Of a DNA stretch of 64,000 nucleotides, positions 17,204-25,757 are shown one piece after another. The notes beneath the pieces were generated by a model. It worked only from the letters and a program-made list of their open reading frames with translations, had not been told where the DNA came from and made no database searches. Position numbers and translations under genes: made by a program. Positions within the stretch are counted from its first letter, which is position 1, and every line of letters starts with the position of its first letter. Where the stretch lies: NCBI RefSeq assembly GCF_900177795.1, contig NZ_FXWJ01000001.1, positions 744,001-808,000 on the forward strand, given 5' to 3'. The stretch is from Plantibacter elymi (nom. nud.). Lineage in GTDB: Bacteria; Actinomycetota; Actinomycetes; Actinomycetales; Microbacteriaceae.

Positions 17204-19876
17204 ATGACCACCTCCATCACCGCCATCACCGCCGACCAGGCCGGCCGTCCTCCCGCTGCCGCAGCCGAGCAGGTCACCGTGACCGCGCCACGATTCGAGC
17301 ACCTCCGTGAGCCGCTCGGGATCGGCGTCGCGTCGCCGCGGCTCTCCTGGAAGCTCGACGCTCCGTCCGGCTTCGAACCGTCCGCGTACCAGGTCGAGGC
17401 GATGCGCGCCGACGGCCGCACGGAGGCGGAGCCGGTCGCGTCCTCGGAGCAGGTGCTCGTCGACTGGCCGTTCGAACCACTCGTGTCGCGTGAGGCGGCC
17501 GTGGTGCGGATCCGGGTCCAGGGTCGTGACGGTGCGTGGTCGGCGTGGAGCGAGTCGGCGACCGTGGAGGCCGGCCTGTTGGAGCCGTCCGATTGGTCGG
17601 CAGCACCGGTGGGCGGCGCGTGGGAGGAGGACCCGGAGGCCGAACGGCGACCGTCGCTCGTCCGTCGGGAGTTCTCGCTGCCGGACGACGTCGTCTCCGC
17701 CCGCCTCTACGTGACCGCCCACGGGCTCGCCGAGGTCGAGATCAACGGGAGCCGTATCGGGGCGGACGCCCTGGCGCCGGACTGGACCGTCTACGGGGAG
17801 CGCCTCACGTACCGCACGTACGACGTCCTCGACGCACTGCGGGCGGGTGGCAACGCGATCGGGGCCTGGCTCGGTGACGGTTGGTACCGCGGCCGCATCG
17901 GCTTCCACGGCGGGTACCCCAACCTGTACGGGGCCGACCTGTCGCTCATCGCGCAGCTCGAGGTGACGCATGCCGACGGCACACGCACGACGATCGCCAC
18001 CGACGCCGACTGGACGGCCGGGTTCGGGCCGATCCTCCGCAGCAACCTCTACTTCGGCGAGCACTACGACGCGCGTGAGGAGGTGGCCGGGTGGTCGCTT
18101 CCGGGGTTCGACGGAGAGGGCTTCTCGCCCGTCGCCGTCGGATCGCGCGATACCGGGACACTGGTGGCGCCGCAGGGTCCGCCGGTTCGGAACACGCAGG
18201 TCGTCTCGCCGGTGGAGGTGACCACCTCGCCGTCGGGCGCCACGGTGCTCGACTTCGGGCAGAACCTCGTGGGTCGCCTCCGCATCCGGGTCTCCGGAGC
18301 GCGCGGGACGACCGTGCAGCTCCGCCATGCGGAGGTCATGCAGGACGGCGAGATCTACACCCGTCCGCTGCGTGGTGCCCTCGCGACCGACCGGTACACG
18401 CTGCGTGGTCCGGCTTCCGACACCGACCCCGACGCCGACCAGGTCGAGGTGTGGGAGCCGCGGTTCACGTTCCACGGGTTCCGGTACGCCGAGATCACGG
18501 GCTGGCCGGGCACGTTCGATCCGTCGGCCGTCGAGGCGCTCGTCTACCACAGCGACATGGAGCGCACAGGGTGGTTCGAATCGTCCGACCCGCTGCTCGA
18601 CCGGTTGCACGAGAACGTGGTCTGGGGGATGCGTGGCAACTTCGTCGGCCTGCCGACCGATTGCCCGCAGCGGGACGAGCGGCTGGGCTGGACCGGGGAC
18701 ATCCAGGTGTTCGCCCCGACAGCGTCGTTCCTCTACGACTGCGCGGGGTTCCTGGGCGGGTGGCTGCGGGACGTGGAGGCGGAGCAGCTCGACGACGGGA
18801 CCATCCCCTGGTACGTCCCGGTCATCCCCGGTGGCAGCGAGTGGACGCCGATCCGGCCTGGCGCGGTGTGGGGTGACGTCGCCGTCCTGACGCCGTGGAC
18901 CCTGTTCGAACGGTTCGGCGACCGCGGGGTGCTCGCGACGCAGTACGAGAGCGCGAAGCGGTGGGTGGACCTCGTCGACCGTCTCGCGGGGCCCGGACAC
19001 CTGTGGAACACGGGCTTCCAGCTCGGCGACTGGCTCGACCCGGCTGCACCCCCGAACGACCCAGCCGATGCCGCGACCGACCGCTACCTCGTGGCGACCG
19101 CGTACTTCGCGTGGTCGGCGAAGCGACTGGGGGAGACGGCGGCCGAACTCGGACTGACGGCCGACGCCGAGCACTACGGGCGGCTCGCGGCAGCGGTCCG
19201 GGACGCCTTCGCCGCGGAGTACGTGCTCGACTCGGGCGAGCTGACGAGCGATGCGCAGACGGCGTACTCGTTGGCACTGGAGTTCGGACTGTTCCCGACC
19301 CCGGAGCAGCGGGACTGGGCGGGTCGTCGGCTCGCCGAGCTCGTCGCCGAGGCCGGCAACCGCATCGCGACCGGCTTCGCGGGGACACCGCTCATCACGG
19401 ACGCGTTGACCGACAGCGGCCACCTCTCGACCGCCTACGACCTCTTGTTCGAGGACGAGTGCCCGTCGTGGTTGTACACGGTGAAGCAGGGCGGCACGAC
19501 GATCTGGGAGCGCTGGGACAGCCTCCGCCCGGACGGGACCGTGAACCCCGGTGGGATGACGTCGTTCAACCACTACGCCCTGGGGGCCGTCGCCGACTGG
19601 ATGCACCGCACCATCGGTGGGCTCACGAGTGTCGCGCCGGGCTACCGTCGCGTGCGGATCGCGCCGCGACCGGATCCGCGGCTGACGTCGGCGGCGGTCG
19701 CGCATGAGTCGCCCTACGGTCGCATCAGTGTGTCCTGGCGGGTCGTCGGCGAGGCGTTGGAGGCCGACGTGGTCGTGCCTGTCGGCGTCACCGCGGAGAT
19801 CGCCCTCCCCGGTGCGGAGGAGCAGGCGGTCGCGCACGGTGAGCACCGGTTCGTGGTGCCGGTCGTCTCGGATTGA
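17204..19876 (+). CDS. Alpha-L-rhamnosidase, glycoside hydrolase family 78
   Basis: 890 residues, a standard GH78 length. Beta-sandwich domains come first (PRLSWKLDAPSGFEPSAYQV; EINGSRIGADALAPDWTVYG; DGWYRGRIGF). The (alpha/alpha)6 catalytic barrel contains the signature DCPQRDERLGWTGD (about 485-498), which carries the catalytic acidic residues, and later TIWERWDS (about 766-773). A C-terminal beta domain follows. There is no signal peptide, so hydrolysis takes place in the cytoplasm after uptake of rhamnosides. It is the last gene of the LacI-controlled unit; the next gene is convergent, 27 bases away. Confidence 0.95.
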   Translation: MTTSITAITADQAGRPPAAAAEQVTVTAPRFEHLREPLGIGVASPRLSWKLDAPSGFEPSAYQVEAMRADGRTEAEPVASSEQVLVDWPFEPLVSREAAVVRIRVQGRDGAWSAWSESATVEAGLLEPSDWSAAPVGGAWEEDPEAERRPSLVRREFSLPDDVVSARLYVTAHGLAEVEINGSRIGADALAPDWTVYGERLTYRTYDVLDALRAGGNAIGAWLGDGWYRGRIGFHGGYPNLYGADLSLIAQLEVTHADGTRTTIATDADWTAGFGPILRSNLYFGEHYDAREEVAGWSLPGFDGEGFSPVAVGSRDTGTLVAPQGPPVRNTQVVSPVEVTTSPSGATVLDFGQNLVGRLRIRVSGARGTTVQLRHAEVMQDGEIYTRPLRGALATDRYTLRGPASDTDPDADQVEVWEPRFTFHGFRYAEITGWPGTFDPSAVEALVYHSDMERTGWFESSDPLLDRLHENVVWGMRGNFVGLPTDCPQRDERLGWTGDIQVFAPTASFLYDCAGFLGGWLRDVEAEQLDDGTIPWYVPVIPGGSEWTPIRPGAVWGDVAVLTPWTLFERFGDRGVLATQYESAKRWVDLVDRLAGPGHLWNTGFQLGDWLDPAAPPNDPADAATDRYLVATAYFAWSAKRLGETAAELGLTADAEHYGRLAAAVRDAFAAEYVLDSGELTSDAQTAYSLALEFGLFPTPEQRDWAGRRLAELVAEAGNRIATGFAGTPLITDALTDSGHLSTAYDLLFEDECPSWLYTVKQGGTTIWERWDSLRPDGTVNPGGMTSFNHYALGAVADWMHRTIGGLTSVAPGYRRVRIAPRPDPRLTSAAVAHESPYGRISVSWRVVGEALEADVVVPVGVTAEIALPGAEEQAVAHGEHRFVVPVVSD

Positions 19877-19903
19877 GTCCGGGTCGCCCGGGGTCGCCCA
19901 GGC

Positions 19904-21316
19904 TCACCCGGTCTCGGCGAGCTCCGGTCTGGTCTCGTGTCGTCGGCCGTCGGGTGTTGTCCAGGTGAGGATGCCGCCGGGTCGGTGCTCGAGCTTCCAG
20001 CCCGGCAGGTGTTTCAGCCGGTGATGATGTCGGCAAAGACAGGCCAGGTTGTCGACCGCTGTCGTGCCGCCGTCCTGCCAGGCGACCGAATGATCGAGGT
20101 CGCAGTTCCGGGCGGCTCGTCCGCAGCCCGGAGCCCGACACGTGGTGTCTCGCAGGCGGACGGCACGCGCCAGGTCTGCCGGTACCCGGTATTGCTCGCG
20201 CCCGACGGACAACACGGCGCCCGTTTCCGGTTGGGTGAGGATGCGGGTCATGGAGGGCGCGGTGACCGCGAGTCGGGCGGCGGTGTCGGGGTCGATCGGG
20301 CCGTAGCCGTCGAGCACACCGGGTTCGTCGGTGACGCCGAGGGTGGACAGTGCCGGGACCGTCATCTGGACGGTGGCTCGGATGCGGGCCTCGATGCCGA
20401 CGGGCTCGGCGAGCAGAGGGTCGGCCCCGGCGGCGACCGCCTCGTCGGCGATCCTGGCGGCGTCGTCGAGTGGCGCTGAACCGGGGAGCCACGTGAACGT
20501 CCCGGTCGTCTCCGGATCGACTGGGATGGGACCGACGTCGTCGTGCACCGTGCCGGCGACGGCGAGCGACGCGAGGGCGTCGGCGCGCAGCTGCGCGAGC
20601 GTGCGGGGGTCGCCGGCGATCCGCGCCGGGACCGCGACGGCGTCGAGGCGGTTCCTGATCGCGTGCGCCAGCGGGGCGGTGGTGAACAGGTGCAGCCAGG
20701 CCATGCCGTCGGCCGCAGCCTCGAGCTCGACACGGCGGTCGGCGATCGAGCGCGTGCGTCGGGCGGTGAACGATTCGGGGTGCAGCCGCTCCCGCACGAC
20801 CCTCGCGCGCTGCCGGAGGCGTGCGGTCGTCGAGCGGAGGGCGACGGGCAGCACCTGCTCCAGGAACACCGCGCGGCCCTCCACCGGGACGTCGCGCAGC
20901 TGGTCGGTGATCGCACGGGCGTGACCGCCGCTGATGGAACCCTCCGCGAGCGCCTCGAGCACGGCGGGTGCATGGTGGACGAGCGCCTCGGCGTCGCCGA
21001 CCCGCGCCTGGAGCGTCGGCTCAGACATCCTCGTGGCGATCGCGAGCGACGCGCACATCGACCGCCTCGCGAGGTCGCGGGCGTCGGTCGAGGTGGTGCT
21101 CGCGGAGACGAGCGCTGACGCGGTGGCGTCGGCATACGCGAACGCCTCTGCGAGGAGCCGTGCCTCCTCGGCGTCGAGCGCCGCGCGCCGCCGGGCGAGG
21201 TCGACGAAGCGGTCGGTGAACGACGCCATCCGAGCGGCAAACACATCGCTCGGGTGCTCCGGACGCCCCGTGCGCTCGTGCGCCTCGGGGCCCTGGATCG
21301 TGGCGGTCTCGGTCAT
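19904..21316 (-). CDS. DUF222 HNH endonuclease
   Basis: 470 residues from ATG 21316; upstream in-frame codons give a non-conserved extension. The N-terminal helical DUF222 region is rich in Ala and Arg (MAWLHLFTTAPLAHAI, and LADRRVELEAAADG-like segments). The C-terminal HNH motif is complete: RDTTCRAPGCGRAARNCDLDHSVAWQ, then NLACLCRHHHRLKH, with paired Cys and the catalytic His. Such proteins occur in many copies in actinobacterial genomes and share features with 13E12 repeat family genes. They probably cut DNA; the biological role is not established. It is not obviously in an operon. Confidence 0.92.
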   Translation of the reverse strand: MTETATIQGPEAHERTGRPEHPSDVFAARMASFTDRFVDLARRRAALDAEEARLLAEAFAYADATASALVSASTTSTDARDLARRSMCASLAIATRMSEPTLQARVGDAEALVHHAPAVLEALAEGSISGGHARAITDQLRDVPVEGRAVFLEQVLPVALRSTTARLRQRARVVRERLHPESFTARRTRSIADRRVELEAAADGMAWLHLFTTAPLAHAIRNRLDAVAVPARIAGDPRTLAQLRADALASLAVAGTVHDDVGPIPVDPETTGTFTWLPGSAPLDDAARIADEAVAAGADPLLAEPVGIEARIRATVQMTVPALSTLGVTDEPGVLDGYGPIDPDTAARLAVTAPSMTRILTQPETGAVLSVGREQYRVPADLARAVRLRDTTCRAPGCGRAARNCDLDHSVAWQDGGTTAVDNLACLCRHHHRLKHLPGWKLEHRPGGILTWTTPDGRRHETRPELAETG

Positions 21317-21456
21317 GACACCAGTCCACCACCGACCACTGACATTCGAGATGGTCAGTACGAGCTGGGCCACCGGGCCTCGCCCTCCGCCTCGCACAGA
21401 CGACCGCCGAACACCAGGGCGAGCCCGCCGTCACCCGTGGCTCGTACGATGAGCGG

Positions 21457-22917
21457 GTGGGTATGCGTTCGCTGCTGAGTCAGCTGGCCGGGGGAGTCCG
21501 AGGAGCGGCGCCGGAGGGCGTCGACGAGCAGGCGGTCGTCCGCCTCAACGCGGAACGGCCCGTGCGCGAGGTGCTCGAGCTGGCCGGCCGGATCGGCGAG
21601 TCGATGCTGGCTCTTGGAGCAGCAGCGGCCGAGGTCACCGACGCCATCCGTCGCGTGTGCCGCGCGTTCGACCTCGAATGCCAGGTCGACCTCACCTTCA
21701 CCTCCATCCTCATCGCGCACGACGGCTCCGAGCTGTCGCCGGGCGTCACCGTGCTCCGCGTGGTCCGCTCGCCCTCCGCCGACTTCGACCGCCTCGCCAA
21801 GGTCGTCGTGGTCGCCGAGGGCATCACCAACCGATCCGAACCGATCATGACGGTCACCGACGTCGCCCGCGACGACGAGGCAGACCTCCGCGACGAGCTG
21901 CACGCCCGCCTCGGCGCCGCCCACCGCGACCTCGACCGCATCCTCACCGCACGCCGGACCTACCGCCGCGGCTTCGTCACCGTGCTGCTGTCGACCATGG
22001 CGGCCGCCGTCGCCGTCCTCCTCGGGGGTGGTGTGGTCTCGATGCTGCTCGCCGCTGCCACCACCGCGCTCATCGACAGCGCGTTCCGCGCACTGAACGT
22101 CTGGAAGCTGCCGGTCTTCTTCCTCCAACTCACCGGGGCGGCCATCGCCACGACCGTCGCCGTCCTCATCTCGATCCTCAGCCCCTACGTCCCGGACGAC
22201 CTCTCGGCCCTGCCGCCCGCCCTCATCGTCGCGTCGGGCATCGTCGTCCTCCTCGCCGGCGCTTCGCTCGTCGGGGCGGCCGACGACGCGATCAACGGGT
22301 TCCCCGTCACCGCGAGCGGACGGCTCGTCGAGGTGATGCTCCTCACCATCGGGATCGTGGTCGGCATCGGTGGCGTCCTCGACCTCGCCCGGCGCCTCGG
22401 CATCTCGCTCGTCCTCTTCGATCTCCCGGTGAGCCCGTGGCCCGTCGCCGTGCAGATCGTCGGCGCGGCCGTGGCCTCCGCCGCCTGGGCGATGGCTTCG
22501 CAGGCGGCCCTCCGTGCAGCGTTCTTCGCCGGGGTCACCGGCGCGATCGCGTTCTCCGTCTTCGTGTTCGTCTCCGGCAGTGGCGTCGCGCCCGCAGCAG
22601 CGAGTGCGCTCGCCGCGCTCATCATCGGCTTCGCTGCGGAGGCGCTCGGCCCTCGGCTGCGGATCCCGGCGATCATCCTCACCATCTGCGGGATCGTGCC
22701 GCTGCTGCCCGGGCTCGCGATCTACCGCGGCATGCTCGCGCTCGTGAACGGCGAGCAGGGTTCCGAGGGGGTCGAACAGCTGCTGCAGGCGGGCCTCACC
22801 GGCCTCGCGCTCGCCGCCGGCGTCACGCTCGGCGAGATCCTCGCGCGCCGCACGGGCGTCTCCGGCCGCGTGCTGCTGCCCGGGTACATCCGGCGCTCCA
22901 AGCGCCACCCGCGCTGA
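21457..22917 (+). CDS. Threonine/serine exporter, ThrE family
   Basis: 486 residues from GTG 21457 (an ATG lies at codon 3). The N-terminal cytoplasmic domain (residues 1-165) contains ALGAAAAEVTDAIRRVCRAF and VVAEGITNR, the typical ThrE N-terminal fold with remote hydrolase-like sequence. About ten transmembrane segments follow from VTVLLSTMAAAVAVLLGGG, with AFRALNVWKLPVFFLQLTGAAIAT and GIVPLLPGLAIYRGMLAL, the usual YjjP/YjjB-like halves fused in one chain as in Corynebacterium ThrE. It exports threonine and serine using the proton gradient. It ends in a repeat-rich gap shared with a convergent MFS gene. Confidence 0.9.
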   Translation: MGMRSLLSQLAGGVRGAAPEGVDEQAVVRLNAERPVREVLELAGRIGESMLALGAAAAEVTDAIRRVCRAFDLECQVDLTFTSILIAHDGSELSPGVTVLRVVRSPSADFDRLAKVVVVAEGITNRSEPIMTVTDVARDDEADLRDELHARLGAAHRDLDRILTARRTYRRGFVTVLLSTMAAAVAVLLGGGVVSMLLAAATTALIDSAFRALNVWKLPVFFLQLTGAAIATTVAVLISILSPYVPDDLSALPPALIVASGIVVLLAGASLVGAADDAINGFPVTASGRLVEVMLLTIGIVVGIGGVLDLARRLGISLVLFDLPVSPWPVAVQIVGAAVASAAWAMASQAALRAAFFAGVTGAIAFSVFVFVSGSGVAPAAASALAALIIGFAAEALGPRLRIPAIILTICGIVPLLPGLAIYRGMLALVNGEQGSEGVEQLLQAGLTGLALAAGVTLGEILARRTGVSGRVLLPGYIRRSKRHPR

Positions 22918-22924
22918 GCAGCCC

Positions 22925-23012
22925 CGGTCACTGAGCGGTCCCCGGTCACTGAGCGCTCCCGGTCACTGAGCTTGTCGAAGTGCGCCCTTCGACAGGCTCA
23001 GGGACCGGGATG
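22925..23012. repeat. Dispersed palindrome between convergent genes
   Basis: Three short direct copies of CGGTCACTGAGC lead into CTGAGCTTGTCGAAGTGCGC and its inverted partner CCCTTCGACAGGCTCAGGGA (22984-23003), which can form a hairpin of about 17 base pairs. It lies between the 3' ends of the ThrE and MFS genes. Confidence 0.85.
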
Positions 23013-23080
23013 GTGTTGCTCAGGGACCGATGACTGCGTCTCAGGGACCGGAGTTCGACTCATGGACCGGCTGGCGTGAC

Positions 23081-24289
23081 CTACCGCTCCTGCGGCTTCG
23101 CCGCGGACGTCAGGAACGACGCCAGCACGACGACGGCGAGCACGACGATCATCGCGCCGCGCAGACCGAAGTGCTCCCCGAGGAATCCGAGCAGCGGCGG
23201 CCCGACGAGGAACGCGACGTAGCCGGCCGAGGCCACTGCCCCGACGGTCGTCGTCGGATCGTCGCTCTCACCCGCCGCCGAGAGGGTCACCGGGAAGCCG
23301 AGCGCCGCACCGAGCCCCCACAGCAGCACCGCGAGCCCTGCGACGAGGACACTGTCTGAGAACACGACGAGCGCGATCCCGACCGCCGACACGAGGGCGC
23401 TCACCCGCAGCACGTTGGCCTTGCCGAAGCGGGCGAGGAGCGGTTCGCCGGCGAAGCGACCGATCGTCATGGCGAGTGCGAACCCGGCGAAGACGATCGA
23501 TCCGACCGCCGCCGTGGTGCCGTGCCCGTCGACCATGATGAGCGGCAACCAGTCGCCGGCGGCGCCTTCGGCCAGCGCGAGGGCGAGCACGATGAGGCCG
23601 AGGAAGATCACGCGCTGCTGCCGCCAGACCGCGAGCTGCGCACGGATCCCAGGGGAGCCGGCACCCGTGTCCGACTGTCGTCCCGTCTCCGCGGGGATCT
23701 TCGGGATCGCCCACAGCAGCGCCACCAGCGCGACGGTCGCGACGATCAGCAGATGGATCGTCACCGGGAAGGCGATCGCCGTGAGCGCGATGCCGGCGAC
23801 CGAGCCGATGACGGACCCGAGGCTGTAGCAGCCGTGGAGCACGGGCAGGATGGACCGCCCGGACAACTGCTCGATCATCGCGCCCTCGATGTTGATCGCG
23901 ATCTCGGCAAGGCCGAAGCCCAGACCGATGCCGATCAGACCGAGGAAGACACCGACGCCCTGCCCGGCACCCGCCGTGAGGGCGAGGAGGGCGAGTCCGA
24001 TGACGAACGCCGCTCCGCCGATGATGATCGGGCGACGCGCGCCGAACCGACGGACGAGCGCTGCGGACGACAGGATGCCCGTCATCGAGCCGACGGAGAT
24101 CCCGAAGAGGATGAGTCCCATCTCGGCGGTGCTCGCGTGCACGAGGTCGCGGACGGCGGGCGTCCGGACGATGAAGGACGACAGGCCCACGCCGACGGTG
24201 AGCATGAAGACGAAGATCGCCCCGCGCCGCCGCCGAAGAGGGGCGGACAGCGCGGGGCGGGGGTTCGCCTGACCGGCGCGAGCACTCAT
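23081..24289 (-). CDS. MFS transporter, YbjJ-like
   Basis: 402 residues, ATG 24289, twelve predicted transmembrane helices. A basic cytoplasmic N-terminus precedes TM1 (GAIFVFMLTVGVGLSSFIVR). The loop between TM2 and TM3 has RRFGARRPIIIGG, the MFS basic signature, and TM7-8 have GFALAMTIGRFAGEPLLARFG. The family includes E. coli YbjJ-like carriers without assigned substrate. It is monocistronic; the next gene upstream on this strand is the small acidic ORF at 24333. No regulator is adjacent. Confidence 0.88.
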   Translation of the reverse strand: MSARAGQANPRPALSAPLRRRRGAIFVFMLTVGVGLSSFIVRTPAVRDLVHASTAEMGLILFGISVGSMTGILSSAALVRRFGARRPIIIGGAAFVIGLALLALTAGAGQGVGVFLGLIGIGLGFGLAEIAINIEGAMIEQLSGRSILPVLHGCYSLGSVIGSVAGIALTAIAFPVTIHLLIVATVALVALLWAIPKIPAETGRQSDTGAGSPGIRAQLAVWRQQRVIFLGLIVLALALAEGAAGDWLPLIMVDGHGTTAAVGSIVFAGFALAMTIGRFAGEPLLARFGKANVLRVSALVSAVGIALVVFSDSVLVAGLAVLLWGLGAALGFPVTLSAAGESDDPTTTVGAVASAGYVAFLVGPPLLGFLGEHFGLRGAMIVVLAVVVLASFLTSAAKPQER

Positions 24290-24332
24290 GCTCCGAGCCT
24301 AGAAGCGGTGATGCGGTGTGACGGGCGTGTTG

Positions 24333-24473
24333 CTAGCCCGACGGGTTCTCGACGGGGTCGCCCTCGGCGTCGGTTCCCGTCTCGGGGTCGACCTCCTCGG
24401 GCTTCGGCACGTCGTGCTTCACGTCGTCGTCGTGCGTGTGCGGGGGACCGGGGCGGGGGCCGTCACTCGACAT
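24333..24473 (-). CDS. Small acidic protein, 46 aa, coupled to SRPBCC gene
   Basis: The ATG at 24473 lies inside the end of the SRPBCC gene (11-base overlap), suggesting coupling. The product is disordered-looking, rich in Asp, Glu, Pro and His (HTHDDDVKHDVPKPEEVDPE), with no hydrophobic core. Similar short acidic proteins near stress genes occur in Microbacteriaceae. It might be a chaperone-like or metal-binding peptide; the function is unknown. Confidence 0.55.
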   Translation of the reverse strand: MSSDGPRPGPPHTHDDDVKHDVPKPEEVDPETGTDAEGDPVENPSG

Positions 24474-24915
24474 CGCCACGCCATCCCTGTCCGGTCTGGC
24501 CCTCGGATTCGACGAGCTGCTTGAAGTTGCCGAGGTCCTTCTTGACCGCGTGGCCCGCCACACCGACGGCTGCGCCGAGGTGCTCGAGGAGGCCCTTGGG
24601 CTCCCAGTCCAGCTGGACGGTGACACGCGTCTTGGCGTCCTCGAGGCGGTGGAAGGTGACGACGCCGGCGTGGTCCGCCTCGCCGCCGGTGCTGTTCCAG
24701 GCGACGCGCTCGTCGGGGTGCTGCTCGGTGATCTCCGCCTCGAAGGTGCGGGTCTGTCCGGCGACGCTGACCGTCCACTCCGTGAGGGTGTCGGTGACCT
24801 GTGTGATGGAGTCGACCTCGTCGAGGAACTTGGGGAAGTCCTCGAAGCGGGTCCACTGGTTGTAGGCGACGGAGACGGGAACGTCGACGTCGATGGTTTC
24901 GATGACCTGGGTCAT
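24463..24915 (-). CDS. SRPBCC family (START/cyclase-like) protein
   Basis: 150 residues from ATG 24915, chosen because AGAGAGG lies nine bases upstream; longer in-frame starts add an unconserved Arg/Pro-rich leader. The N-terminus MTQVIETIDVDVPVSVAYNQWTRF is the hallmark of the polyketide-cyclase/dehydrase-like SRPBCC fold, followed by WTVSVAGQTRTFEAEI and a C-terminal long helix (GLLEHLGAAVGVAGHAVKKDLGNF). These proteins bind hydrophobic ligands in a deep cavity; the ligand is not known. It is coupled to the small acidic ORF downstream and lies next to the kdp locus. Confidence 0.88.
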   Translation of the reverse strand: MTQVIETIDVDVPVSVAYNQWTRFEDFPKFLDEVDSITQVTDTLTEWTVSVAGQTRTFEAEITEQHPDERVAWNSTGGEADHAGVVTFHRLEDAKTRVTVQLDWEPKGLLEHLGAAVGVAGHAVKKDLGNFKQLVESEGQTGQGWRGDVE

Positions 24916-25070
24916 GGGCGCCATCCTCTCTGGTTCTGCGGTACCTGCATGGGTCTCGTCCGGAAAGCCCGGACGCGACTGCGACGGTACGCGTGCAAGC
25001 TGCGATTCCGGGGGCATGGCCTCGGGCGCTGCAACCTGTTACCCTGCCCGTCGCCGCGGCCGCGGCCCGT

Positions 25071-25757
25071 TCAGAGCTGGAAGCGGTACCCCATGCCGGC
25101 CTCGGTGAGCAGGTGGCGGGGGGTGGCCGGTTCCGGCTCGAGCTTCTTCCGCAGCTGCGCGATGTAGAGGCGCAGGTAGCCGGTGTCGGTCACGTGCGTC
25201 GGACCCCAGATCTCCGTGAGCAGCATCTGTCGGGTCACGAGCTTGCCGGCGTTCCGGATGAGCAGCTCGAGCACCTGCCACTCCGTCGGCGTCAGGCGGA
25301 CGGTGACCGGGGACGCACCAGGGGTCTGCTTGGTGACCTGCTTCGCGGCGAGGTCGACCACGATGTCGCCGAAGCGCACGGTGGGTTCTGCCTCGGCGCC
25401 GGGGACCCGTCGGGTGAGCGCACGGATCCTGGCGAGCAGCTCGTCGATCGCGAAGGGCTTCGTCACGTAGTCGTCGGCTCCGGCGTCGAGCGCCTCGACC
25501 TTGTCGGTCGAGCCGGCACGACCGGACACCACGAGGATCGGCGCGTCGGTCCAGCCGCGGAGGCCCTCGATCACCTGCCGCCCGTCGAGTCCCGGCATGC
25601 CGAGGTCGAGCAGGTACAGGTCGGGCCGGTGCGTCGTCGCGGCGTTGAGCGCAGCGGTCCCGTCCTCGGCCGTGATGATCTCGTAGCCCCGGGCGGTGAG
25701 GGTGATGCGCAGGGCCCGGAGGATCTGCGGGTCGTCGTCGGCGATCAGGATCTTCAT
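25071..25757 (-). CDS. kdpE: KdpE response regulator
   Basis: 228 residues. The receiver domain has the acidic pocket IADDDP (residues 5-10), the phospho-acceptor Asp51 in LYLLDLGMPG and Lys in YVTKPF (about 101). An OmpR-type winged helix follows (VRLTPTEWQVLELLIRNAGK, GYLRLYIAQLRKKLE). It overlaps the kdpD stop by four bases, the usual kdpDE arrangement. Phosphorylated KdpE activates kdpFABC under potassium limitation or osmotic stress. Confidence 0.95.
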   Translation of the reverse strand: MKILIADDDPQILRALRITLTARGYEIITAEDGTAALNAATTHRPDLYLLDLGMPGLDGRQVIEGLRGWTDAPILVVSGRAGSTDKVEALDAGADDYVTKPFAIDELLARIRALTRRVPGAEAEPTVRFGDIVVDLAAKQVTKQTPGASPVTVRLTPTEWQVLELLIRNAGKLVTRQMLLTEIWGPTHVTDTGYLRLYIAQLRKKLEPEPATPRHLLTEAGMGYRFQL

